From positions 25,360,987 to 25,424,986 of the forward strand of contig CP136063.1 of NCBI GenBank assembly GCA_032622095.1: DNA of 64,000 nucleotides, in the 5' to 3' direction. The translations under genes were made by a program, and so were the position numbers. This stretch comes from Siphonodentalium dalli. Lineage: Eukaryota > Mollusca > Scaphopoda > Gadilida > Siphonodentaliidae. This document shows positions 20,901-34,000 of this stretch, piece by piece. Position 1 is the first letter of the stretch, and every line of letters begins with the position of its first letter. The notes below the pieces were generated by a model that saw only the letters and a list, made by a program, of their open reading frames with translations, ran no database searches and was not told where the DNA came from.

Positions 20901-23900
20901 ACCGATAATGATTGGCTGATTTGACAGTATGGGTGGGTGGCAATCAAGTAACCGATAATGATTGGCCGATTTGACAGTATGGGTGGGAGGCCCGCCCCAA
21001 GTAACCAATAATGATTGTCCGATTTGACAGTATGGGTGGGTGGCCCGAATCAAGTAACCGATAATGATTGGCCGATTTGACAGTATGGGTGGGTGGCCCG
21101 CCCCAAGTAACCGATAATGATTGGCTGATTTGACAGTATGGGTGGGTGGCCCGAATCAAGTAACCGATAATGATTGGCCGATTTGACAGTATGGGTGGGT
21201 GGCCCGAATCAAGTAACCGATAATGATTGGCCGATTTGACAGTATGGGTGGGTAGCCCGCCCCAAGTAACCGATAATGATTGGCCGATTTGACAGTATGG
21301 GTGGGTGGCCCGCCCCAAGTAACCGATAATGATTGGCTGATTTGACAGTATGGGTGGGTGGCCCGCCCCAAGTAACCAATAATGATTGGCCGATTTGACA
21401 GTATGGGTGGGTGGCCCGCCCCAAGTAACCGATAATGATTGGCCGATTTGACAGTATGGGTGGGTGGCCCGAATCAAGTAACCGATAATGATTGGCCGAT
21501 TTGACAGTATGGGTGGGTGGCCCGAATCAAGTAACCGATAATGATTGGCCGATTTGACAGTATGGGTGGGTGGCCCGAATCAAGTAACCGATAATGATTG
21601 GCTGATTTGACAGTATGGGTGGGTGGCAATCAAGTAACCGATAATGATTGGCCGATTTGACAGTATGGGTGGGAGGCCCGCCCCAAGTAACCAATAATGA
21701 TTGGCCGATTTGACAGTAGGGGTGGGTGGCCCGAATCAAGTAACCGATAATGATTGGCCGATTTGACAGTATGGGTGGGTGGCCCGCCCCAAGTAACCGA
21801 TAATGATTGGCCGATTTGACAGTATGGGTGGGTGGCCCGAATCAAGTAACCGATAATGATTGGCCGATTTGACAGTATGGGTGGGTGGCCCGAATCAAGT
21901 AACCGATGATTGGCCGATTTGACAGTATGGGTGGGTAGCCCGCCCCAAGTAACCGATAATGATTGGCCGATTTGACAGTATGGGTGGGTGGCCCGCCCCA
22001 AGTAACCGATAATGATTGGCTGATTTGACAGTATGGGTGGGTGGCCCGCCCCAAGTAACCAATAATGATTGGCCGATTTGACAGTATGGGTGGGTGGCCC
22101 GCCCCAAGTAACCGATAATGATTGGCCGATTTGACAGTATGGGTGGGTGGCCCGAATCAAGTAACCGATAATGATTGGCCGATTTGACAGTATGGGTGGG
22201 TGGCCCGAATCAAGTAACCGATAATGATTGGCCGATTTGACAGTATGGGTGGCCCGCCCCAAGTAACCAATAATGATTGGCCGATTTGACAGTATGGGTG
22301 GGTGGCCCGAATCAAGTAACCGATAATGATTGGCTGATTTGACAGTATGGGTGGGTGGCCCGCCCCAAGTAACCAATAATGATTGGCCGATTTGACAGTA
22401 TGGGTGGGTGGCCCGAATCAAGTAACCGATAATGATTGGCTGATTTGACAGTATGGGTGGGTGGCAATCAAGTAACCGATAATGATTGGCCGATTTGACA
22501 GTATGGGTGGGAGGCCCGCCCCAAGTAACCAATAATGATTGGCCGATTTGACAGTAGGGGTGGGTGGCCCGAATCAAGTAACCGATAATGATTGGCCGAT
22601 TTGACAGTATGGGTGGGTGGCCCGCCCCAAGTAACCTATAATGATTGGCCGATTTGACAGTATGGGTGGGTGGCCCGAATCAAGTAACCGATAATGATTG
22701 GCCGATTTGACAGTATGGGTGGGTGGCCCGAATCAAGTAACCGATGATTGGCCGATTTGACAGTATGGGTGGGTAGCCCGCCCCAAGTAACCGATAATGA
22801 TTGGCCGATTTGACAGTATGGGTGGGTGGCCCGCCCCAAGTAACCGATAATGATTGGCTGATTTGACAGTATGGGTGGGTGGCCCGCCCCAAGTAACCAA
22901 TAATGATTGGCCGATTTGACAGTATGGGTGGGTGGCCCGCCCCAAGTAACCGATAATGATTGGCCGATTTGACAGTATGGGTGGGTGGCCCGAATCAAGT
23001 AACCGATAATGATTGGCCGATTTGACAGTATGGGTGGGTGGCCCGAATCAAGTAACCGATAATGATTGGCCGATTTGACAGTATGGGTGGCCCGCCCCAA
23101 GTAACCAATAATGATTGGCCGATTTGACAGTATGGGTGGGTGGCCCGAATCAAGTAACCGATAATGATTGGCTGATTTGACAGTATGGGTGGGTGGCCCG
23201 CCCCAAGTAACCAATAATGATTGGCGGATTTGACAGTATGGGTGGGTGGCCCGAATCAAGTAACCGATAATGATTGGCCGATTTGACAGTATGGGTGGGT
23301 GGCCCGAATCAAGTAACCGATAATGATTGGCCGATTTGACAGTATGGGTGGCCCGCCCCAAGTAACCAATAATGATTGGCCGATTTGACAGTATGGGTGG
23401 GTGGCCCGAATCAAGTAACCGATAATGATTGGCTGATTTGACAGTATGGGTGGGTAGCCCGCCCCAAGTAACCAATAATGATTGGCGGATTTGACAGTGT
23501 GGGTGGGTGGCCCGAATCAAGTAACCAATAATGATTGGCCAATTTGACAGTATGGGTGGGTGGCCCGCCCCAAGTAACCGATAATGATTGGCCGATTTGA
23601 CAGTATGGGTGGGTAGCCCGCCCCAAGTAACCAATAATGATTGGCCGATTTGACAGTATGGGTGGGTTACCCGTCCCAAACAACCAATAATGATTGGCCG
23701 ATTTGACAGTATGGGTGGGAGGCCCGCCCCAAGTAACCAATAATGATTGGCCGATTTGACAGTATGGGTGGGTGGCCCGAATCAAGTAACCGATAATGAT
23801 TGGCTGATTTGACAGTATGGGTGGGTGGCAATCAAGTAACCGATAATGATTGGCCGATTTGACAGTATGGGTGGGAGGCCCGCCCCAAGTAACCAATAAT

Positions 23901-26900
23901 GATTGTCCGATTTGACAGTATGGGTGGGTGGCCCGAATCAAGTAACCGATAATGATTGGCCGATTTGACAGTATGGGTGGGTGGCCCGCCCCAAGTAACC
24001 GATAATGATTGGCTGATTTGACAGTATGGGTGGGTGGCCCGAATCAAGTAACCGATAATGATTGGCCGATTTGACAGTATGGGTGGGTGGCCCGAATCAA
24101 GTAACCGATAATGATTGGCCGATTTGACAGTATGGGTGGGTAGCCCGCCCCAAGTAACCGATAATGATTGGCCGATTTGACAGTATGGGTGGGTGGCCCG
24201 CCCCAAGTAACCGATAATGATTGGCTGATTTGACAGTATGGGTGGGTGGCCCGCCCCAAGTAACCAATAATGATTGGCCGATTTGACAGTATGGGTGGGT
24301 GGCCCGCCCCAAGTAACCGATAATGATTGGCCGATTTGACAGTATGGGTGGGTGGCCCGAATCAAGTAACCGATAATGATTGGCCGATTTGACAGTATGG
24401 GTGGGTGGCCCGAATCAAGTAACCGATAATGATTGGCCGATTTGACAGTATGGGTGGGTGGCCCGAATCAAGTAACCGATAATGATTGGCTGATTTGACA
24501 GTATGGGTGGGTGGCAATCAAGTAACCGATAATGATTGGTCGATTTGACAGTATGGGTGGGAGGCCCGCCCCAAGTAACCAATAATGATTGGCCGATTTG
24601 ACAGTAGGGGTGGGTGGCCCGAATCAAGTAACCGATAATGATTGGCCGATTTGACAGTATGGGTGGGTGGCCCGCCCCAAGTAACCGATAATGATTGGCC
24701 GATTTGACAGTATGGGTGGGTGGCCCGAATCAAGTAACCGATAATGATTGGCCGATTTGACAGTATGGGTGGGTGGCCCGAATCAAGTAACCGATGATTG
24801 GCCGATTTGACAGTATGGGTGGGTAGCCCGCCCCAAGTAACCGATAATGATTGGCCGATTTGACAGTATGGGTGGGTGGCCCGCCCCAAGTAACCGATAA
24901 TGATTGGCTGATTTGACAGTATGGGTGGGTGGCCCGCCCCAAGTAACCAATAATGATTGGCCGATTTGACAGTATGGGTGGGTGGCCCGCCCCAAGTAAC
25001 CGATAATGATTGGCCGATTTGACAGTATGGGTGGGTGGCCCGAATCAAGTAACCGATAATGATTGGCCGATTTGACAGTATGGGTGGGTGGCCCGAATCA
25101 AGTAACCGATAATGATTGGCCGATTTGACAGTATGGGTGGCCCGCCCCAAGTAACCAATAATGATTGGCCGATTTGACAGTATGGGTGGGTGGCCCGAAT
25201 CAAGTAACCGATAATGATTGGCTGATTTGACAGTATGGGTGGGTGGCCCGCCCCAAGTAACCAATAATGATTGGCGGATTTGACAGTATGGGTGGGTGGC
25301 CCGAATCAAGTAACCGATAATGATTGGCCGATTTGACAGTATGGGTGGGTGGCCCGAATCAAGTAACCGATAATGATTGGCCGATTTGACAGTATGGGTG
25401 GCCCGCCCCAAGTAACCAATAATGATTGGCCGATTTGACAGTATGGGTGGGTGGCCCGAATCAAGTAACCGATAATGATTGGCTGATTTGACAGTATGGG
25501 TGGGTGGCCCGCCCCAAGTAACCAATAATGATTGGCGGATTTGACAGTATGGGTGGGTGGCCCGAATCAAGTAACCAATAATGATTGGCCGATTTGACAG
25601 TATGGGTGGGTGGCCCGCCCCAAGTAACCGATAATGATTGGCCGATTTGACAGTATGGGTGGGTAGCCCGCCCCAAGTAACCAATAATGATTGGCCGATT
25701 TGACAGTATGGGTGGGTTGCCCGTCCCAAACAACCAATAATGATTGGCCGATTTGACAGTATGGGTGGGAGGCCCGCCCCAAGTAACCAATAATGATTGG
25801 CCGATTTGACAGTATGGGTGGGTGGCCCGAATCAAGTAACCGATAATGATTGGCTGATTTGACAGTATGGGTGGGTGGCAATCAAGTAACCGATAATGAT
25901 TGGCCGATTTGACAGTATGGGTGGGAGGCCCGCCCCAAGTAACCAATAATGATTGGCCGATTTGACAGTATGGGTGGGTGGCCCGAATCAAGTAACCGAT
26001 AATGATTGGCCGATTTGACAGTATGGGTGGGTGGCCCGCCCCAAGTAACCGATAATGATTGGCTGATTTGACAGTATGGGTGGGTGGCCCGCCCCAAGTA
26101 ACCAATAATGATTGGCCGATTTGACAGTATGGGTGGGTGGCCCGAATCAAGTAACCGATAATGATTGGCTGATTTGACAGTATGGGTGGGTGGCAATCAA
26201 GTAACCGATAATGATTGGCCGATTTGACAGTATGGGTGGGAGGCCCGCCCCAAGTAACCAATAATGATTGGCCGATTTGACAGTAGGGGTGGGTGGCCCG
26301 AATCAAGTAACCGATAATGATTGGCCGATTTGACAGTATGGGTGGGTGGCCCGCCCCAAGTAACCTATAATGATTGGCCGATTTGACAGTATGGGTGGGT
26401 GGCCCGAATCAAGTAACCGATAATGATTGGCCGATTTGACAGTATGGGTGGGTGGCCCGAATCAAGTAACCGATGATTGGCCGATTTGACAGTATGGGTG
26501 GGTAGCCCGCCCCAAGTAACCGATAATGATTGGCCGATTTGACAGTATGGGTGGGTGGCCCGCCCCAAGTAACCGATAATGATTGGCTGATTTGACAGTA
26601 TGGGTGGGTGGCCCGCCCCAAGTAACCAATAATGATTGGCCGATTTGACAGTATGGGTGGGTGGCCCGCCCCAAGTAACCGATAATGATTGGCCGATTTG
26701 ACAGTATGGGTGGGTGGCCCGAATCAAGTAACCGATAATGATTGGCCGATTTGACAGTATGGGTGGGTGGCCCGAATCAAGTAACCGATAATGATTGGCC
26801 GATTTGACAGTATGGGTGGCCCGCCCCAAGTAACCAATAATGATTGGCCGATTTGACAGTATGGGTGGGTGGCCCGAATCAAGTAACCGATAATGATTGG

Positions 26901-28094
26901 CTGATTTGACAGTATGGGTGGGTGGCCCGCCCCAAGTAACCAATAATGATTGGCGGATTTGACAGTATGGGTGGGTGGCCCGAATCAAGTAACCGATAAT
27001 GATTGGCCGATTTGACAGTATGGGTGGGTGGCCCGAATCAAGTAACCGATAATGATTGGCCGATTTGACAGTATGGGTGGCCCGCCCCAAGTAACCAATA
27101 ATGATTGGCCGATTTGACAGTATGGGTGGGTGGCCCGAATCAAGTAACCGATAATGATTGGCTGATTTGACAGTATGGGTGGGTAGCCCGCCCCAAGTAA
27201 CCAATAATGATTGGCGGATTTGACAGTGTGGGTGGGTGGCCCGAATCAAGTAACCAATAATGATTGGCCAATTTGACAGTATGGGTGGGTGGCCCGCCCC
27301 AAGTAACCGATAATGATTGGCCGATTTGACAGTATGGGTGGGTAGCCCGCCCCAAGTAACCAATAATGATTGGCCGATTTGACAGTATGGGTGGGTTACC
27401 CGTCCCAAACAACCAATAATGATTGGCCGATTTGACAGTATGGGTGGGAGGCCCGCCCCAAGTAACCAATAATGATTGGCCGATTTGACAGTATGGGTGG
27501 GTGGCCCGAATCAAGTAACCGATAACGATTGGCTGATTTGACAGTATGGGTGGGTGGCAATCAAGTAACCGATAATGATTGGCCGATTTGACAGTATGGG
27601 TGGGAGGCCCGCCCCAAGTAACCAATAATGATTGTCCGATTTGACAGTATGGGTGGGTGGCCCGAATCAAGTAACCGATAATGATTGGCCGATTTGACAG
27701 TATGGGTGGGTGGCCCGCCCCAAGTAACCGATAATGATTGGCTGATTTGACAGTATGGGTGGGTGGCCCGAATCAAGTAACCGATAATGATTGGCCGATT
27801 TGACAGTATGGGTGGGTGGCCCGAATCAAGTAACCGATAATGATTGGCCGATTTGACAGTATGGGTGGGTAGCCCGCCCCAAGTAACCGATAATGATTGG
27901 CCGATTTGACAGTATGGGTGGGTGGCCCGCCCCAAGTAACCGATAATGATTGGCTGATTTGACAGTATGGGTGGGTGGCCCGCCCCAAGTAACCAATAAT
28001 GATTGGCCGATTTGACAGTATGGGTGGGTGGCCCGCCCCAAGTAACCGATAATGATTGGCCGATTTGACAGTATGGGTGGGTGGCCCGAATCAA
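17901..28094. repeat. Higher-order repeats, left group (offsets 1679, 2888, 6617 bp)
   Basis: Segments beginning at 17901 and 24518 stay matched, with the same order of unit variants, for about 3.5 kb at an offset of 6617 bp. Translated comparison of long stretches shows only single-residue differences. Within this span, 19748 to about 22000 matches 22636 to about 24900 at offset 2888, and 18113-18325 matches 19792-20004 at offset 1679. The short-unit marker ACCGATGATTGG recurs near 18173, 19852, 21901, 22740, 24790 and 26470, which confirms these offsets. Confidence 0.85.
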
Positions 28095-31000
28095 GTAACC
28101 GATAATGATTGGCCGATTTGACAGTATGGGTGGGTGGCCCGAATCAAGTAACCGATAATGATTGGCCGATTTGACAGTATGGGTGGGTGGCCCGCCCCAA
28201 GTAACCAATAATGATTGGCCGATTTGACAGTATGGGTGGGTGGCCCGAATCAAGTAACCGATAATGATTGGCCGATTTGACAGTTTGGGTGGGTGGCCCG
28301 CACCAAGTAACCGATAATGATTGGCCGATTTGACAGTATGGGTGGGTGGCCCGCCCCAAGTAACCAATAATGATTGGCCGATTTGACAGTATGGGTGGGT
28401 TGCCCGCCCCAAGTAACCGATAATGATTGGCCGATTTGACAGTATGGGTGGGTAGCCCGCCCAAGTAACCAATAATGATTGGCCGATTTGACAGTATGGG
28501 TGGGTGGCCCGCCCCAAGTAACCAATAATGATTGGCGGATTTGACAGAATGGGTGGGTGGCCCGAATCAAGTAACCGATAATGATTGGCCGATTTGACAG
28601 TATGGGTGGCCCGCCCCAAGTAACCAATAATGATTGGCCGATTTGACAGTATGGGTGGGTGTCCCGAATCAAGTAACCGATAATGATTGGCTGATTTGAC
28701 AGTATGGGTGGGTGGCCCGCCCCAAGTAACCAATAATGATTGGCGGATTTGACAGTGTGGGTGGGTGGCCCGAATCAAGTAACCAATAATGATTGGCCGA
28801 TTTGACAGTATGGGTGGGTGGCCCGAATCAAGTAACAGATAATGATTGGCTGATTTGACAGTATGGGTGGGTGGCAATCAAGTAACCGATAATGATTGGC
28901 CGATTTGACAGTATGGGTGGGAGGCCCGCCCCAAGTAACCAATAATGATTGGCCGATTTGACAGTATGGGTGGGTGGCCCGAATCAAGTAACCGATAATG
29001 ATTGGCCGATTTGACAGTATGGGTGGGTGGCCCGCCCCAAGTAACCGATAATGATTGGCTGATTTGACAGTATGGGTGGGTGGCCCGCCCCAAGTAACCA
29101 ATAATGATTGGCCGATTTGACAGTATGGGTGGGTGGCCCGAATCAAGTAACCGATAATGATTGGCTGATTTGACAGTATGGGTGGGTGGCAATCAAGTAA
29201 CCGATAATGATTGGCCGATTTGACAGTATGGGTGGGAGGCCCGCCCCAAGTAACCAATAATGATTGGCCGATTTGACAGTAGGGGTAGGTGGCCCGAATC
29301 AAGTAACCGATAATGATTGGCCGATTTGACAGTATGGGTGGGTGGCCCGCCCCAAGTAACCTATAATGATTGGCCGATTTGACAGTATGGGTGGGTGGCC
29401 CGAATCAAGTAACCGATAATGATTGGCCGATTTGACAGTATGGGTGGGTGGCCCGAATCAAGTAACCGATGATTGGCCGATTTGACAGTATGGGTGGGTA
29501 GCCCGCCCCAAGTAACCGATAATGATTGGCCGATTTGACAGTATGGGTGGGTGGCCCGCCCCAAGTAACCGATAATGATTGGCTGATTTGACAGTATGGG
29601 TGGGTGGCCCGCCCCAAGTAACCAATAATGATTGGCCGATTTGACAGTATGGGTGGGTGGCCCGCCCCAAGTAACCGATAATGATTGGCCGATTTGACAG
29701 TATGGGTGGGTGGCCCGAATCAAGTAACCGATAATGATTGGCCGATTTGACAGTATGGGTGGGTGGCCCGAATCAAGTAACCGATAATGATTGGCCGATT
29801 TGACAGTATGGGTGGCCCGCCCCAAGTAACCAATAATGATTGGCCGATTTGACAGTATGGGTGGGTGGCCCGAATCAAGTAACCGATAATGATTGGCTGA
29901 TTTGACAGTATGGGTGGGTGGCCCGCCCCAAGTAACCAATAATGATTGGCGGATTTGACAGTATGGGTGGGTGGCCCGAATCAAGTAACCGATAATGATT
30001 GGCCGATTTGACAGTATGGGTGGGTGGCCCGAATCAAGTAACCGATAATGATTGGCCGATTTGACAGTATGGGTGGCCCGCCCCAAGTAACCAATAATGA
30101 TTGGCCGATTTGACAGTATGGGTGGGTGGCCCGAATCAAGTAACCGATAATGATTGGCTGATTTGACAGTATGGGTGGGTAGCCCGCCCCAAGTAACCAA
30201 TAATGATTGGCGGATTTGACAGTGTGGGTGGGTGGCCCGAATCAAGTAACCAATAATGATTGGCCAATTTGACAGTATGGGTGGGTGGCCCGCCCCAAGT
30301 AACCGATAATGATTGGCCGATTTGACAGTATGGGTGGGTAGCCCGCCCCAAGTAACCAATAATGATTGGCCGATTTGACAGTATGGGTGGGTTACCCGTC
30401 CCAAACAACCAATAATGATTGGCCGATTTGACAGTATGGGTGGGAGGCCCGCCCCAAGTAACCAATAATGATTGGCCGATTTGACAGTATGGGTGGGTGG
30501 CCCGAATCAAGTAACCGATAACGATTGGCTGATTTGACAGTATGGGTGGGTGGCAATCAAGTAACCGATAATGATTGGCCGATTTGACAGTATGGGTGGG
30601 AGGCCCGCCCCAAGTAACCAATAATGATTGTCCGATTTGACAGTATGGGTGGGTGGCCCGAATCAAGTAACCGATAATGATTGGCCGATTTGACAGTATG
30701 GGTGGGTGGCCCGCCCCAAGTAACCGATAATGATTGGCTGATTTGACAGTATGGGTGGGTGGCCCGAATCAAGTAACCGATAATGATTGGCCGATTTGAC
30801 AGTATGGGTGGGTGGCCCGAATCAAGTAACCGATAATGATTGGCCGATTTGACAGTATGGGTGGGTAGCCCGCCCCAAGTAACCGATAATGATTGGCCGA
30901 TTTGACAGTATGGGTGGGTGGCCCGCCCCAAGTAACCGATAATGATTGGCTGATTTGACAGTATGGGTGGGTGGCCCGCCCCAAGTAACCAATAATGATT

Positions 31001-34000
31001 GGCCGATTTGACAGTATGGGTGGGTGGCCCGCCCCAAGTAACCGATAATGATTGGCCGATTTGACAGTATGGGTGGGTGGCCCGAATCAAGTAACCGATA
31101 ATGATTGGCCGATTTGACAGTATGGGTGGGTGGCCCGAATCAAGTAACCGATAATGATTGGCCGATTTGACAGTATGGGTGGGTGGCCCGCCCCAAGTAA
31201 CCAATAATGATTGGCCGATTTGACAGTATGGGTGGGTGGCCCGAATCAAGTAACCGATAATGATTGGCCGATTTGACAGTTTGGGTGGGTGGCCCGCCCC
31301 AAGTAACCGATAATGATTGGCCGATTTGACAGTATGGGTGGGTGGCCCGCCCCAAGTAACCAATAATGATTGGCCGATTTGACAGTATGGGTGGGTTGCC
31401 CGCCCCAAGTAACCGATAATGATTGGCCGATTTGACAGTATAGGTGGGTAGCCCGCCCAAGTAACCAATAATGATTGGCCGATTTGACAGTATGGGTGGG
31501 TGGCCCGCCCCAAGTAAACAATAATGATTGGCGGATTTGACAGAATGGGTGGGTGGCCCGAATCAAGTAACCGATAATGATTGGCCGATTTGACAGTATG
31601 GGTGGCCCGCCCCAAGTAACCAATAATGATTGGCCGATTTGACAGTATGGGTGGGTGTCCCGAATCAAGTAACCGATAATGATTGGCTGATTTGACAGTA
31701 TGGGTGGGTGGCCCGCCCCAAGTAACCAATAATGATTGGCGGATTTGACAGTGTGGGTGGGTGGCCCGAATCAAGTAACCAATAATGATTGGCCGATTTG
31801 ACAGTATGGGTGGGTGGCCCGCCCCAAGTAACCGATAATGATTGGCCGATTTGACAGTATGGGTGGGTAGCCCGCCCCAAGTAACCAATAATGATTGGCC
31901 GATTTGACAGTATGGGTGGGTTGCCCGTCCCAAACAACCAATAATGATTGGCCGATTTGACAGTATGGGTGGGAGGCCCGCCCCAAGTAACCAATAATGA
32001 TTGGCCGATTTGACAGTATGGGTGGGTGGCCCGAATCAAGTAACCGATAATGATTGGCTGATTTGACAGTATGGGTGGGTGGCAATCAAGTAACCGATAA
32101 TGATTGGCCGATTTGACAGTATGGGTGGGAGGCCCGCCCCAAGTAACCAATAATGATTGGCCGATTTGACAGTATGGGTGGGTGGCCCGAATCAAGTAAC
32201 CGATAATGATTGGCCGATTTGACAGTATGGGTGGGTGGCCCGCCCCAAGTAACCGATAATGATTGGCTGATTTGACAGTATGGGTGGGTGGCCCGAATCA
32301 AGTAACCGATAATGATTGGCCGATTTGACAGTATGGGTGGGTGGCCCGAATCAAGTAACCGATAATGATTGGCCGATTTGACAGTATGGGTGGGTAGCCC
32401 GCCCCAAGTAACCGATAATGATTGGCCGATTTGACAGTATGGGTGGGTGGCCCGCCCCAAGTAACCGATAATGATTGGCTGATTTGACAGTATGGGTGGG
32501 TGGCCCGCCCCAAGTAACCAATAATGATTGGCCGATTTGACAGTATGGGTGGGTGGCCCGCCCCAAGTAACCGATAATGATTGGCCGATTTGACAGTATG
32601 GGTGGGTGGCCCGAATCAAGTAACCGATAATGATTGGCCGATTTGACAGTATGGGTGGGTGGCCCGAATCAAGTAACCGATAATGATTGGCCGATTTGAC
32701 AGTATGGGTGGGTGGCCCGCCCCAAGTAACCAATAATGATTGGCCGATTTGACAGTATGGGTGGGTGGCCCGAATCAAGTAACCGATAATGATTGGCCGA
32801 TTTGACAGTATGGGTGGCCCGCCCCAAGTAACCGATAATGATTGGCCGATTTGACAGTATGGGTGGGTGGCCCGCCCCAAGTAACCAATAATGATTGGCC
32901 GATTTGACAGTATGGGTGGGTTGCCCGCCCCAAGTAACCGATAATGATTGGCCGATTTGACAGTATGGGTGGGTAGCCCGCCCAAGTAACCAATAATGAT
33001 TGGCCGATTTGACAGTATGGGTGGGTTGCCAGTCCCAAGTAACCAATAATGATTGGCCGATTTGACAGTATGGGTGGGTGGCAATCAAGTAACCAATAAT
33101 GATTGGCCGATTTGACAGTATGGGTGGGTGGCCCGCCCCAAGTAACCAATAATGATTGGCCGATTTGACAGTATGGGTGGGTGGCCCGAATCAAGTAACC
33201 GATAATGATTGGCTGATTTGACAGTATGGGTGGGTGGCAATCAAGTAACCGATAATGATTGGCCGATTTGACAGTATGGGTGGGAGGCCCGCCCCAAGTA
33301 ACCAATAATGATTGGCCGATTTGACAGTATGGGTGGGTGGCCCGAATCAAGTAACCGATAATGATTGGCCGATTTGACAGTATGGGTGGGTGGCCCGCCC
33401 CAAGTAACCGATAATGATTGGCCGATTTGACAGTATGGGTGGGTGGCCCGAATCAAGTAACCGATAATGATTGGCCGATTTGACAGTATGGGTGGGTAGC
33501 CCGCCCCAAGTAACCGATAATGATTGGCCGATTTGACAGTATGGGTGGGTGGCCCGCCCCAAGTAACCGATAATGATTGGCTGATTTGACAGTATGGGTG
33601 GGTGGCCCGCCCCAAGTAACCAATAATGATTGGCCGATTTGACAGTATGGGTGGGTGGCCCGCCCCAAGTAACCGATAATGATTGGCCGATTTGACAGTA
33701 TGGGTGGGTGGCCCGAATCAAGTAACCGATAATGATTGGCCGATTTGACAGTATGGGTGGGTGGCCCGAATCAAGTAACCGATAATGATTGGCCGATTTG
33801 ACAGTATGGGTGGCCCGCCCCAAGTAACCAATAATGATTGGCGGATTTGACAGTATGGGTGGGTGGCCCGAATCAAGTAACCGATAATGATTGGCCGATT
33901 TGACAGTATGGGTGGGTGGCCCGAATCAAGTAACCGATAATGATTGGCCGATTTGACAGTATGGGTGGCCCGCCCCAAGTAACCATTAATGATTGGCCGA

